Below, piece by piece: positions 41,699 through 53,050 of a stretch of 64,000 nt of DNA. The DNA lies in the NCBI RefSeq assembly GCF_905171775.1, contig NC_053492.1:186544278-186608277 (forward strand), in the 5' to 3' direction. A model generated the notes under the pieces. That model saw only the letters and a program-made list of their open reading frames with translations. It was not told where the DNA came from and searched no databases. How positions within the stretch are numbered: the first letter of the stretch is position 1; every line of letters begins with the position of its first letter. This stretch comes from Rana temporaria. Taxonomy: Eukaryota; Chordata; Amphibia; Anura; Ranidae. The position numbers and the translations under genes are program-made.

Positions 41699-42988
41699 GC
41701 ACCCCTGCCAGTTTTAGATGATCTGTGTTGTCCCTGTAACTGCAGGAGAGCTTTTCTTTTGAAAAACAACAGACTTACTAGTTGGATCCCCAGATAAAAA
41801 TAGAAGAAAGAAAGTCTAAAATATTTTATCTAAGGCAGCCATCACATCTAAGAACTGGTAAGCTGCAATATACAGTAATAAATGCTTGCTTTTGGGTTTA
41901 ATAGCACTTTAATTCCAGGAATGGCGTGTTGATTTGCAGCTCATACATCAGTGGAAGGTCTAGTGAAGTTATTGCTAACAAGTTTTGTAAAAAGCTACGA
42001 TAAAAACATTCAACAGTCAGCCCACATTTCTTTTTTTTTTTACTATGTCAAAATATCCCGTAATAAAAAAGGCATTTTTCTTTCTAGCTGCCATGGCAGG
42101 TTCATTTCTACACCTTACGCATTATAGTGTATAAGTTTACACTTGAGACGATTGTGGACGCCATGGCAGGGTAAAGGTTAAATTCTCAGCCTTGGCCGTG
42201 ACTTTAAGGAAATCCCATGCTATCCCTACCTCTTTTCATTTCCAGTATAAGGGTGGGTGGGGGGTGCACAAAGAGAGAAACATGGGGTCTTGTTTCATTA
42301 AGAAAAGAAAATCCTTTCTGTGCTTTTTCACGCTACAGTTCTTTGATTATTACTTTCAAGGTATCGAGAAGAAAAAAAAAAAAATGTATAAAAAGTTGGC
42401 GTCTTCTATCCTGCCTAATACGCTACATTCACACAGATAATCTGTGGAGTGAGTGAACAAACTATCTATTCTTGTCTGTGCTATTTTCCCATGTCAGAAA
42501 CAGACTGTGCTGAAAAATGTAGGTTTCTTCTTTCATCTTCCCTTTCACGGACTCCCTGAACAAACTGCCTTTATTTCCCCTATTCACTCAAGAGATCTTG
42601 ACTGAGGCAAGAGAATGGACATTTTTTATATGTTTAGGCTCTGCCAGTGACATGGAACTGTAGAAGCTCTTAATTACCCAGGAAGTGACAATGTCAAGGG
42701 GCTTTCTCTGCTGCCTTACTGTTCCCCTTCACAATTTCCCATCATTGTCACCACTTCAGACTTCCCGCTGTACTTACAATGCGCTCCTTCCCCACTGTTG
42801 CTGTTTATGTTTACTTTTCATTAAAAGAATAAAAGAAATCAGGCAATTACCCTGCTTAATAAAGTGGAAAAAGAGATGTGTTCCATCAGTCCCACAGGAC
42901 TGCTGATTTATGGGACATGGGAATTAGTTAGCGTTATTAGTTTCAGTCTAGGTGAGCTACAGAAGAAGAAAGGGTTTAAGTAGGTGTA
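41699..42988. other. Unassigned, single-copy-looking DNA
   Basis: The longest stretch without recognisable repeat ends. No splice-bounded ORF stands out. A candidate for conserved non-coding sequence, especially 42170-42960. Confidence 0.4.
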
Positions 42989-43078
42989 TTATTATTGTTT
43001 AGGTACTTGTATTGCGCCGTCAATTTACGCAGCGCTTTACATATACAATGTACATTTACATCAGTCCCTACCCTCAAG

Positions 43079-43814
43079 TAGGTAGATTCAGTATGAGTTA
43101 GGCCGGCTTATCAGTAGATAAGCCGACCTAACTCAGAATCTACGCCGACTTATGTTTAAATGTATGCTCAATCAGAGATACGCTTAAACATATCTAAGAT
43201 ACAACGGCTTGCACCGCCTATCTTAGGTTGCAATATTTCGGATGGCCGCTAGGTGGCGCTTCCATTGCGGTCGGCGTAGAATATGTAAATTCGTAGATAC
43301 GCCGATTCACGAACGTACGCCCGGCCGCCGCAGTACATTTACGCCGTTTCCGTAAGCCATTATCAGGCCTAAAGTTATTCCATCTATTAGATGGAATAGC
43401 AATGTTAAAGTATGGCCGCCGTTCCCGCTTCGAGATTCGAAATTTTTACGTCCTTTGCGTAAGTCGTCCGCGAATATAGATTTACGTAGTTTACGTCCAC
43501 GTCAAAATCAATAGGCCCGTGCAGCGTACTTAGCCGCAATGCACACTGGGAAATGTAGGCGCCCGGCACATGCGCAGTAAAAAAAAAAAACTTCAAAAAT
43601 GTAAGGTCAAGCCTTATTAACATAAAACACGCCCCCCTTACACACATTTGAATTCGGCGCCCCTAACGCCCGCCCGCTTTAGGCTACGCTGCCGTAACAT
43701 AGCAGGCAAGTACATTGTGAATCATGTACTTGCCTAGCTAACTTACGGCGGCGTAGCCTAAACACGCTAAGCTACGCCGCCGCAAGTTTAGGCCAATGTA
43801 CTTGAATCTACCTA
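43079..43814. mobile_element. Palindromic MITE, TAGATTC family, full length (copy F)
   Basis: Ends TAGGTAGATTCAG and CTTGAATCTACCTA. Its TTATTAACATAAAACACGCC segment near 43610 is the uninterrupted version of the site where copy D carries a nested MITE. Confidence 0.85.
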
Positions 43815-43832
43815 AAAGTTCTTACAATCTAA

Positions 43833-44250
43833 AGCCTCATACACACGGTCGGTCAAAACCGATGAAAACGGACTGAAGGTCCGTTTCATCGGTCCAAACC
43901 GATCGTGTGTGGGCCCCATCGGTCAGTTGTCCTTCGGTCCAAAAAAATAGAACTTGCTTTAAAATTGAACCGATGGACGCCTAACCGATAGGTCAAAACC
44001 GACGGTTAGTATGCAAAAGCATTGGTTAAAAACCCGGGCATGCTCAGAATCAAGTCGACGCATGCTTGGAAGCATTGAACTTCATTTTTCTCAGCACGTC
44101 GTTGTGTTTTACGTCACCGCGTTGGACTCGATCAGTTTTTTAACCGATGGTGTGTAGGCACATCAGTCCATCAGTCAGCTTCATCGGTTAACCGATGAAA
44201 CGATCCTTCAGTCCATTCTCATCGGATGGACTGATCATGTGTACAAGGCC
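43833..44250. mobile_element. GTACAC-family MITE, TAA target, in SINE
   Basis: TAA at 43830-43832 and 44251-44253; ends AGCCTCATACACACGGTCGG and CATGTGTACAAGGCC. Confidence 0.85.
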
Positions 44251-44375
44251 TAAGGTCCCTAACTCACATTCATATACTAGGGCCAATTTAGGCAGAAGCC
44301 AATTAACCTACCAGCATGTCTTTGGATTGTAAGAGGAAACCAGAGTACCCAGAAGAAACCCATGCAGGCACAGGG

Positions 44376-44727
44376 TAGGGTGACCATCTGTCCCGGATTG
44401 CCCAGGACAGTCCCGCATTTTGCAGATCTGTCCCGGGTGCCTTTATGCCTGTACAGTACAGTGTCCCCGAATTAAACTGACACGGCCAACCCGGGCGGAT
44501 CTGATGCCCCCAAAAAAGGCCGCCACATCACCACTTTATTCACTGACAGTACTTGTCCTGACTGGGATTGTCTGGAGGAGCACAATCCCCGCCCTCTGCT
44601 TGTGATTGGAGAAATCATAAATCCCGCCTCTTGTGTCCAATCACTGTGCTGTGATTCATTACCACACAAGCTGATTTTTCGGAAGGAGAGTGTCCCTGAA
44701 TGGCAGTTTGAAAATTTGGTCACCCTA
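44376..44727. mobile_element. hAT-like MITE in SINE, perfect 8-bp duplication
   Basis: GCACAGGG at 44368-44375 and 44728-44735; ends TAGGGTGACCATCTG and TTTGGTCACCCTA. 352 bp, non-coding. Confidence 0.88.
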
Positions 44728-44826
44728 GCACAGGGAGAAGATGCAAACTCCAGGCAGGTAGTGTCGTGGTCGGGATTCGAACCAGCGACCCTTTTTACTG
44801 CTAGGTGAGTGTGCTATCCACTACAC

Positions 44827-44985
44827 CAGGGATAGGCAATTAGCAGACCTCCAGCTGTTGCAAAACTACAATTCCCATCATGCCTCTGCCTCTGGGTGTC
44901 ATGTTTGTGGCTGTCAGAGTCTTGCTATGCCTCATGGGACTTGTAGTTCTGCAACAGCTGGAGGTCCGATAATTGCATATCCCCG
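44827..44985. mobile_element. hAT MITE at the SINE 5' end
   Basis: CACTACAC duplicated at 44819-44826 and 44986-44993, both lying within the first bases of the SINE. Ends CAGGGATAGGCAATTA and, inverted, CGGGGATATGCAATTA. Interior AACTACAATTCCCATCATGC, the same family as 38133-38280. Confidence 0.88.
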
Positions 44986-45032
44986 CACTACACCATGTGT
45001 ATAGCAATTTACCCGTCAAGATCTGCAGTATA

Positions 45033-45545
45033 GCCTCGTACACGTGATCAGATTTTCGGACGACCGTTTGTGCGTTTTTTTGTCGAAAGTGAAGAGGTTA
45101 CTCACCGTACGAAAATTTTAGTACGACAGAATACAACTTCAGAAGTGACATAATGGTGTTTATTTACTAAAACTGGAAAGTGCAAAATCTGGTGCAACTC
45201 TGCCTAGAAACCAATCGGCTTCCAGGTTTTATTGCCAAAGCTTAGTTGAACAAGCTGAAGTTAGAAGCTGATTGGCTACCATGCACAGCTGCACCAGATT
45301 TTGAATGCTCCAGTTTTAGTAAATCAACCCCAATGTGTTGAATTGTTTTGTATGTATCCTTTTTTTCTGATCATGCATAGTCTTGCTCTTACGATTTTTA
45401 CCATATGAAATCCGTACTAATTAAATGAAAATCGTCCGTTGAGTTCACAAAAATGTTATAGTCTGCACATCCAGCTCTTGTTATACGAAAAAACTGAATC
45501 GGCTGTCGAAAGCCACGTATCAACAACCCGAACATTTTAAAAATA
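45033..45545. mobile_element. Degenerate GTACAC-type MITE split by another MITE
   Basis: Left end AGCCTCGTACACGTGATCAG; the right part decays into AT-rich DNA with CGTACTAA/GAAAATCGTCC words. Interrupted at 45154-45332. Confidence 0.5.
45154..45332. mobile_element. TTGATTTACTAAAACTGG-type MITE
   Basis: TTTATTTACTAAAACTGGAA at the left faces TCCAGTTTTAGTAAATCAAC at the right. AAAATCTGGTGCA faces TGCACCAGATTTT. Confidence 0.8.
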
Positions 45546-45985
45546 ACAAACATGCCATACATACCTCCACTGTGCACAGAGTGACCCCGATCCTCCTGTT
45601 CTGGGGTCCCACGGCGGCTCTCGCGACTCATCACTGCATTAGAGAACCCCCTATGGGAAACTCTCTCCCGAGGGGCTTACCTTGCGGGCACACGCTCCTG
45701 TGTCATACACTCGGCTTACATATGACTCGCTCCCCCCCCCCGGCGGCTGCATCATTGGATTTGATTGACAGTAGCGGGAGCCAATGGCTGTGCTGCTATC
45801 AATCTATCCAATGAAGAGCCAAATAGGCCGTGGAGAGAGCGACACGGGATCACACAAACAGAAATTCGGGGCTCAAGTAAGTAAAACAGGGGAGGGGGGC
45901 TGGGGGGCCGGACACTGCAATGTGTTTTTTCACCTTGATGCATAGGATGCATTAAGGTGAAAAAACACGAAGCTTTACAACCCCT
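45546..45985. mobile_element. TTAA MITE, CCACTGTGCA family
   Basis: Right TTAA 45986-45989. Same boxes as 301-577. The left target is decayed. Confidence 0.68.
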
Positions 45986-45997
45986 TTAAGAATAAAA

Positions 45998-46344
45998 TGC
46001 TGTGTACACACGACTCCGACAGGTTTTTCCGTCGGAATTCCAATCAAACTGTCTTGCATACACACGGACACACCAAATTCCGACCGTCAAAAACGCGGTA
46101 ACGTATAACACTACGACGAGCCTAGAAAAATGTAATTCAATGCTTCCGAGCATGCGTCTAATTGTTTCCGAGCATGCAGGGTTTTTCCTCCGTCGGAATT
46201 CTATACAGACAAACGGAATTTTTTCAGTCCGTCTGAGTTTCCGACAGAAAAAGTCAGATGGGGCTCACACACGGATGAAATATCAGATGAAAAAATTCCG
46301 TCTGACTTTTTCCATCGAAAAATTCTGACCGTGTGTACGTGGCA
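45998..46344. mobile_element. GTACAC-family MITE
   Basis: Ends TGCTGTGTACACACGACTCC and GACCGTGTGTACGTGGCA; TAA at 46345-46347. Confidence 0.78.
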
Positions 46345-46347
46345 TAA

Positions 46348-46432
46348 GAGTTGATTTACTAAAACTGGAGCGTGCAAAATCTGGTGCAGCTGTGGATAGG
46401 GACCAATCAGCTTCCAGGTTTTCTGTCAAAGC
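46348..46432. repeat. Half of a TTGATTTACTAAAACTGG MITE
   Basis: GTTGATTTACTAAAACTGGA to TTCCAGGTTTTCTGTCAAAG, cut by the TTAA MITE that follows. Confidence 0.65.
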
Positions 46433-46436
46433 TTAA

Positions 46437-46914
46437 AGCGGATCTCCACTCTAAAGTGGAGTCCCGCTGATCGGCACCCTCCCCCCCTCCGGTGTCACAT
46501 TTGACACCTTTCAGGGGGGAGGGGGGTGCAGATACCTGTCTACAGACAGGTATCTTCACCTACTTCCGGCCCTACGATACGGGCAAAAGACGGGTTTTTT
46601 CCTCGTTTCCCGTCCGTCCCCCGTTGTATGCTGGGAACACTCGGCTCCCAGCACACAGCGGGAGCCAATCGGCGGGCGCAGCGCGACTCGCGCATGCGCC
46701 GTAGGGAACCGGGCAGTGAAGCCGGAGCGCTTCACTTCCTGGTTCCCTCACCGTTGATGGAGGGGGGAGCAGCAGGGTGACGAGCGATCGGCTCGTCATC
46801 TGCTGCGATCACCGCTGGACTCCAGGACAGGTAAGTGTCCTTATATTAAAAGTCAGCAGCTGCAGTATTTGTAGCTGCTGGCTTTTAATATGTTTTTTTA
46901 GTGGCACATCCGCT
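46437..46914. mobile_element. TTAA MITE, GC-rich
   Basis: TTAA at 46433-46436 and 46915-46918; ends AGCGGATCTCCACTC and GGCACATCCGCTT. AGTCAGCAGCTGCAGTATTT near the right end is shared with 58763-59116 and 32682. Confidence 0.78.
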
Positions 46915-46919
46915 TTAAA

Positions 46920-47103
46920 GTGGAACTTCACTATGCCAGTCGAGAAATGCAGAAAGGGAGATCAGTCCCCAATGGGTCACCCATACACAAGAAAATAACT
47001 CTGTACCAGTTTGGACAAAATGTGCACAAAGTGATTTTTAAAATGTTGTCAAACTGTTGGCACTATATAAATCCTGAATAATAGTAATAATGATAATAAA
47101 AAG
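46920..47103. repeat. Further TTAA MITE stub
   Basis: AGTGGAACTTCACTATGCC after the shared TTAA; no right end found. Confidence 0.35.
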
Positions 47104-47107
47104 TTAA

Positions 47108-47419
47108 GACCCCTTTCACACTGAAGCGTTTTTACAGCGTTTTAGCTTTAAAAATAGCGCTATTAAAACGCTCATAAAACGCTCCCCATGCATCTCAATG
47201 GACCCTTTCACACTGAGTCCTGCAAGCAGCATCTTTGGAGCAGCTTTTGGGCGCTGAAAAAAACGCTCCAAAAACGCGCCTCTCCATTGAAATGAATTGA
47301 AAGCGCTGTAAAAACGCCTTGCCCTTTCACACTGAGGCACTGCAAAAACACCCTAAAACGTTAGGGTCTTAGCGGTGCTTTACCAGTGTTTTTCGGGCGC
47401 TGGCAGTGTGAAAGGGCTC
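47108..47419. mobile_element. MITE with GACCCCTTTCAC termini
   Basis: TTAA 47104-47107 on the left and TAAA on the right. Close to 8161-8656 but without its internal duplication. Confidence 0.78.
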
Positions 47420-47639
47420 TAAATGTTATTCATACGCCATTTCAAATATATAGTATAAAATATTTGGGTACCCCAATATATCACAATGTGCTAGAAAAAT
47501 AAATTCCAGAGTATGGACATACATCCTAACAATAAATGTGTGTCACTATTACTTTGATATATACTGCTCCTCCCTCTCCCGTTCTCAGTTCTTCTGTGCA
47601 AGTGTTACAAGAACATAATATTAAAGAAAAACCCCCATT

Positions 47640-47825
47640 TTTTTTTACTTTTTAATATAGGTTACGTGGAACTCCCTCAAGAATTGCTAATAGCAGATAA
47701 TATTTGCGAATACAAAAAACGTTTAGATGTCTTCCTCAGGAGTAAGAATATACAATGAGAATTGTTAGGGAATAAAAATCACACAAACATTGGTTAAACT
47801 GGATGGACTTTTTCAACTTTACAAA
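47640..47825 (+). repeat. LINE 3'-end fragment
   Basis: GTGGAACTCCCTCAAGAATT then TTAAACTGGATGGACTTTTT; the 3' end of a CR1/L2-like LINE of the same kind as 6625-10511. Confidence 0.55.
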
Positions 47826-47837
47826 CTGAACAGGAAG

Positions 47838-49782
47838 CAGGGGCGGATCCAGGGGTGGGGGCAACGAGATAATTGCCACCCCGAGAAATTTGTTGCCGGC
47901 CGGGTGGGATAGCGGGCGGCTCCGTGGGCGTGTGAGATAACGGGCGGCCCAGCGGGCGCGTGAGATAGCGGACTGCTCAGGCGGCGCGGTTTGTGGGTGG
48001 GCCGGGCTGCTGGGTGGCTCAGTGTGTTGGCAGGTGAGAGTGAGAGAGCAGGCTCACTCAATGTGGCAGCTGGCCAATCAGCTAGCTGGGGGGCAGGGAG
48101 CAGAGAGATGAGATCATCTCTCAGAGCCTGTCCTGCATCCCTGCACTAATTTCAGCCCTCACTGTGCAGGCAGCAGAGAGATTACATTATCTGCTGCCTG
48201 AGTCTGAAACACATCAAGAGACAACCAAAACACTACCTAAGCAGGCAAGTGACAATCCGCAAGGTGTGGCAGATGATGTGGCAAGTGACAATCCGCAAGG
48301 TGTGGCAGGCGACGTAGCAAGTGACAATCTGCAAATTGTGGCAGGTGAAGTGGCAAGTTACAATCTGCAAATTGTGGCAGGTGAAGTGGCAAGTTACAAT
48401 CTGCAAATTGTGGCAGGTGAAGTGGCAAGTGACAATCTGCAAATTGTGGCAGGTGAAGTGGCAAATGACAATCCGCAAGGTGTGGCAGGTGACGTGGCAA
48501 GTGATAACCCACAAGGTGTGGCAGGTGACGTGGCAAGTGAAAATCCAAAAGGTGTGTTAGGTAACATGGCAAGTGACAATCCACAAGGTGTGGCAGGTGG
48601 CGTCGCAAGTGACAATCTGCATCTGGTGGCAGGCAAGTGACAATCCGCAAGGTGTGGCAGGCGACGTAGCAAGTGACAATCTGCAAATTGTGGCAGGTGA
48701 AGTGGCAAGTTACAATCTGCAAATTGTGGCAGGTGAAGTGGCAAGTTACAATCTGCAAATTGTGGCAGGTGAAGTGGCAAGTTACAATCTGCAAATTGTG
48801 GCAGGTGAAGTGGCAAGTGACAATCTGCAAATTGTGGCAGGTGAAGTGGCAAATGACAATCCGCAAGGTGTGGCAGGTGACGTGGCAAGTGATAACCCAC
48901 AAGGTGTGGCAGGTGACGTGGCAAGTGAAAATCCAAAAGGTGTGTTAGGTAACATGGCAAGTGACAATCCACAAGGTGTGGCAGGTGGCGTCGCAAGTGA
49001 CAATCTGCATCTGGTGGCAGGCAAGTGACAATCCGCAAGGTGTGGCAGGCGACGTAGCAAGTGACAATCTGCAAATTGTGGCAGGTGAAGTGGCAAGTTA
49101 CAATCTGCAAATTGTGGCAGGTGAAGTGGCAAGTTACAATCTGCAAATTGTGGCAGGTGAAGTGGCAAGTGACAATCTGCAAATTGTGGCAGGTGAAGTG
49201 GCAAATGACAATCCGCAAGGTGTGGCAGGTGACGTGGCAAGTGATAACCCACAAGGTGTGGCAGGTGACGTGGCAAGTGAAAATCCAAAAGGTGTGTTAG
49301 GTAACATGGCAAGTGACAATCCACAAGGTGTGGCAGGTGGCGTCGCAAGTGACAATCTGCATCTGGTGGCAGGCAAGTGACAATCCGCAAGGTGTGGCAG
49401 GTAACGTAGCAAGTGACAATCTGCAAGGTGTGGCAGGTGACGTGGCAAGTGACAATCCACAAGATGTGGCAGGTGGCGTGGCAAGTGACAATCTGCATCT
49501 GGTGGCAGGCAAGTGACAATCTGCAAGGTGTGGCAGGTGACGTGGCAAGTGACACGCTCAGGACTCCCACTGATTCTGCATTATGGTGAGTTGAACTATT
49601 TAATTTTATATTACAATGTGATAATATAAATAATGCGCTTTAATCATCCTGACACCATAACAACCATGGTGCCGGGATGATTGAAGCGCCAACACCAGCC
49701 ATTTCCCCAATAAATCGCCCACAAAAAAAAAAAAAAATTCTGGCAGTGCCCCTCCCAAGACAAGACTCTGGATCCGCCCTTG
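47838..49782. mobile_element. hAT-like element enclosing a minisatellite
   Basis: Ends CAGGGGCGGATCCAGGGG and, inverted, CAAGGGCGGATCCAGAG. The flanking octamers ACAGGAAG and ACCGGAGG agree at 6 of 8. No transposase; most of the interior is the array at 48241-49555. Confidence 0.7.
48241..49555. repeat. 36-bp minisatellite with 352/388-bp higher-order period
   Basis: Unit such as GCAAGTGACAATCTGCAAAT followed by TGTGGCAGGTGAAGTG. The start of the larger unit recurs at 48281, 48633, 49021 and 49373 (spacing 352, 388, 352), the difference being exactly one 36-bp unit. Divisibility by three leaves several sense and antisense frames open; each larger unit ends in the same in-frame stop, so I do not call a gene. 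Confidence 0.93.
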
Positions 49783-49800
49783 ACCGGAGGGGACCATCCC

Positions 49801-50296
49801 CAAACTGTTACCACAAAGTTGGGAGCATGAAATTGTCCAAAATGTCTTAGTATACCGACGCCTTAGGAGTTCCCTTCACTGGAACTAAGGGGACAAGCCC
49901 AACCCCTGAGAAACAACCCCACACCATAATCCCCTCTCCACAAATTTATTTGGACCAGTGCACAAAGCAAGGTCCATAAAGACATGGATGAGTTTGGGGT
50001 GGAGGAACTTGATTGGCCTGCACAGAGTCCTGACCTCAACCCGATAGAACACCTTTGGGATGAATTAGAGCTGAGCCAGGCCTTCTCGTCCACATCAGCG
50101 CCTGACCTCACAAATGCACTTCTGGAAGAATGGTCAAACATTCCCATAGACTCACTCCTAAACCTTGCAGACCAGAAGAGTTGAAGCTGTTATAGCTGCA
50201 AAGGGTGGGCCACCTCAGTATTGAACCCTACAGACTTAGACTGGGATGCCATTAAAGTTTATGTGCATGTAAAGATACTTTTGACAATATAGTGTA
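49801..50296 (+). pseudogene. Tc1-like element, C-terminal transposase remnant
   Basis: Residues from 49984 include WPAQSPDLNPIEHLWDELE, the last catalytic region of Tc1/mariner DD34E transposases with the D and E visible, then LEEWSNIP before a stop at 50184. The right terminal repeat ends ACTTTTGACAATATAGTG. The N-terminal two-thirds is missing. A different Tc1 lineage from 1211-3700. Confidence 0.85.
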
Positions 50297-50297
50297 C

Positions 50298-50870
50298 AGG
50301 GTATGTTACTATGTAAGATTACATTGTAGTCTATTTCTGTATGAGTTTAGCTTTGATGGCATTGTTCATTCTTTGTTGTACCTACCTGCCTTTCTTTGTT
50401 TTTCCCTTTGTCCTTTCCTCTTCTTTGTACTATTACTGCCTCATTTGGAGTCACTTTGAAAAAGACTCTCTAGTCTCTGATCCATTACTTTTTCAATGAA
50501 CTAGGCCATGGCTAACACATTCATTCAACTAATATAGTCTTGCTGCCAATTTTTTTTTTGCGGCTTTTTTTTTTCTCATTAACATTTTTGTCTAAATGTT
50601 AGATCTATTTTTGTCCCAAGCATTTTTTTTAAGCCATTTGCTGTTGACTGGCTCACTACCTCTTCTGGAAGTTTATTCCAAGCATCAACTACCCTTTCAG
50701 TAAAATAATACTTATTTTTTTTTAAGATTAGTTTTGAACTTTCCTCCAGCTAGTTTGTGGTCAGGTCCCCGTGTTCTTAATTTTGGTTTCATATTGAAAA
50801 ACTGACTTCTTGAACCTTTTTCACCCCCTTGATCTTTCCTCCAGTACATTTATCTGGTGTATTCCAGACA
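50298..50870. other. Unassigned T-rich DNA
   Basis: No feature recognised. Confidence 0.4.
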
Positions 50871-50884
50871 CCAGTGTCGATTAG

Positions 50885-51530
50885 GATTTGGCATTTGATG
50901 GGGCACAAGTGGCTGCATATGATGGACACAATTGGCTGGATATGAAGGGCACAAGTGACTGCATTTGATAGGGCACAGTGGCTGCATATGATGGACACAG
51001 TGGCGGCATTTGATGGGCACATTGATGGGATTTGACGGGCACAGTGGCTGCGTATGATGGGCACAAGTGGCTGCATTTGACAGGCACAGTGGTGGCCTTT
51101 GATGGGCACAGTGGCTGCATTTGACAGGGACAGTAGCGGCATTTGACGGGCACAGTGGTGGCATCTGACTGGCACAGTGGCTGCATTTGACAGGCACAGT
51201 GGCTGCATTTGACGGGCACAGTGGCTAAATTTGACTGGCAAAGTGGCTACATTTGATAGGGCACAAGTGGCTGCATTTGATGGGCACAGTGGTGGCATTT
51301 GATGGGCACAGTGGCTACATTTGACTGGCAAAGTGGCTACATTTGATAGGGCACAAGTGACTGCATTTGATGGGCACAGTGGCTGCATTTGACGGGCACA
51401 GTGACTGCATTTGATGGGCACAGTGGCTGCATTTGACGGGGACAGTGGCTGCATTTGACGGGCACAGTGGCTGCATTTGATGGGCACAGTGGCTGTAATT
51501 GATGGCACAGTGGCTGCATTTGACGTTTTT
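50885..51530. repeat. 22-bp minisatellite
   Basis: Around 29 units of GCACAGTGGCTGCATTTGA plus GGG/TGG. Open antisense frames across it reflect the array. Confidence 0.94.
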
Positions 51531-51679
51531 TTTTCAGTATTTTTAAAGAATTTTTTAGTTAGTTTGCGTCTCCCCCACCCCCGCCGCTGCCAGACATGAC
51601 ATTAGAAAGTTCCCAAACAGTAAAGCTGACATACACATTGGATTCCTTCATCCATGCTAAACATCGCAGATGGACACAT

Positions 51680-51806
51680 CCCTGCAATCGACTTTTATTG
51701 AGCCGGGTGTTGCTGACATGGGCACCCATGGGCACTTTTATTGAGCCCGGTGTTGCTGACATGGGCACTTTTATTGAGCCGGGTGTTGCTGACATGGGCA
51801 CCCATG
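51680..51806. repeat. Short tandem array, three units
   Basis: CTTTTATTGAGCCGGGTGTT with GCTGACATGGGCA, three copies, with or without a CCCATGGGCA insert. Confidence 0.9.
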
Positions 51807-51809
51807 GCT

Positions 51810-52315
51810 CAAATTTTTAAAGGAGCAGGGTGGAAAATTGTCAGCTGAACAACGCCTGCATCCAATTAGATACTGTTTGAGTATCCTGACAGCCGCGGGC
51901 ACTGAATGTCAGAATACATTAACCCAAGCCATAGAAATACAGGAAGGAATGCCAGACCAAAATCTGATAAAAGAGTCCAAGATAATTGTAATTGTTGCTA
52001 AAAAAATAAATATAAAAACAGCCAATGCATTTTGGAAGCAGCTCCATTGTTGCTCAGCAATTGCTGTCAAGTTGTTCCTCCATGAAGAGTGTTCAGTACT
52101 GTGTGGGAGGAAGCCCACCAGAGCTATTGATCTTGTTTGAAGTTTCACTACACTTGCTAAAAGTTCCCAGTGCCTCTTTGAGTATGTTGTACTAGCATAC
52201 AATAGCCAACAGAAAGGATTCCTGCTGAATCAGCCAAAATTCTATGTGTGTATGGCAGCCTTTATTCTGTCATATGGAGAAAGAAGGGGCATGTAGCATG
52301 GGAAGGACAATGAAG
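51810..52315. repeat. Fragment of GCTGGCC-type MITE interior
   Basis: CAGCTGAACAACGCCTGCAT and GTATCCTGACAGCCG resemble the interior of the copies at 53028 and 57996. The 100-residue ORF here is incidental. Confidence 0.4.
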
Positions 52316-52317
52316 TG

Positions 52318-53050
52318 TAAAGTCGGCCATAGATAAATTGAAGTTCAGGGGCCGAACTGATTTTGATCCTTGCATGGGCAGGCTGGCTGTACAGAAGTCA
52401 ATCTATTGATTAACTTCTGTACAACCAGCCTGTCAGAATTTCCCCACTTAGTCCATACCTCCCAACTGTCCCTGATTTCGAGGGACTGTCCCTGATTTGG
52501 AGCAATGTCCATCTGTCCCTCATTCTCCTCATTTGTCCCTCATTTTGGTCTGATCTATACAGATGTATATAAAATACACTTTTTATCTATCAAAAAGGGT
52601 TTTCCAGTGCTAAACCTTTCATCAGATTTCTAAATTGCTGCATTTGTAAATTCCAAAAGCCAATATAAAGGAATAGTAGTGGTAAAAAAAAGCACTTGTG
52701 GGTTTAACCAATCTTATTTTTTTTGTACAATTCTCCTTTAAGGGGGCATGGCAATGGGTGTGTCCTATGCCTACATACTTTTGCTGATAGGTGTCCCTCA
52801 TTCCCATCTCAGAAAGTTGGGAGGTATGTTAGTCAGTGGCGCTGGCTGCAGCCTGTAGCGCTGATCAGTATATTCTGATGGCGGGGAAGTCTCTCCGCTG
52901 TCAAAATACAAAGCCACAGCGGGAGTATTCCCCATGCACTTCGAATGCTTGGATGGGGAATCTAGCAATGTGTTTTAGTTAAACTCACTGGTTGAATGAA
53001 AAACGAAATTCTCATCTACGAGTTGCTTAAAGCTGGCCATACATGGAGCC
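52318..53050. mobile_element. GCTGGCCATAC-type MITE split by another MITE
   Basis: Left end TAAAGTCGGCCATAGATAAA, right end TTAAAGCTGGCCATACATG. GTACAGAAGTCAATC faces GATTAACTTCTGTAC. Interrupted at 52454-52828. Confidence 0.6.
52454..52828. mobile_element. MITE with CATACCTCCCAACT ends
   Basis: Ends CATACCTCCCAACTGTCCC and GAAAGTTGGGAGGTATG, flanked by TTAGTC at 52448-52453 and 52829-52834. 375 bp. Superfamily uncertain. Confidence 0.82.

Larger units (their letters stand above)
42989..44828 (-). mobile_element. tRNA-derived SINE split by three DNA transposons
   Basis: Minus-strand SINE. The head at about 44745-44828 has a B-box GGTTCGAATCCC (44772-44783) and an A-box-like TGGTGTAGTGG (44818-44828). 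The middle at 44251-44375 has ACCAGCATGTCTTTGGATTG, the conserved core of V-SINE-like elements as I recall it. The tail is at 43815-43832 and 42989-43078. Removing the inserts at 43079-43814, 43833-44250 and 44376-44727 restores a roughly 330-bp SINE. Confidence 0.82.

Noticed and set aside
44745..44828. A functional tRNA gene
   Set aside because: B-box and A-box-like words are present, but the sequence continues into a SINE body and lacks a full cloverleaf and terminator.
48394..49570. Long antisense frames (up to 286 codons) across the 36-bp array
   Set aside because: The unit length is a multiple of three and lacks stops, so open frames are automatic. Several overlapping frames on both strands are equally open and none has non-repeat coding flanks.
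51838..52140. 100-codon ORF
   Set aside because: No recognisable domain, and the start lies in sequence shared with the GCTGGCC MITE family.
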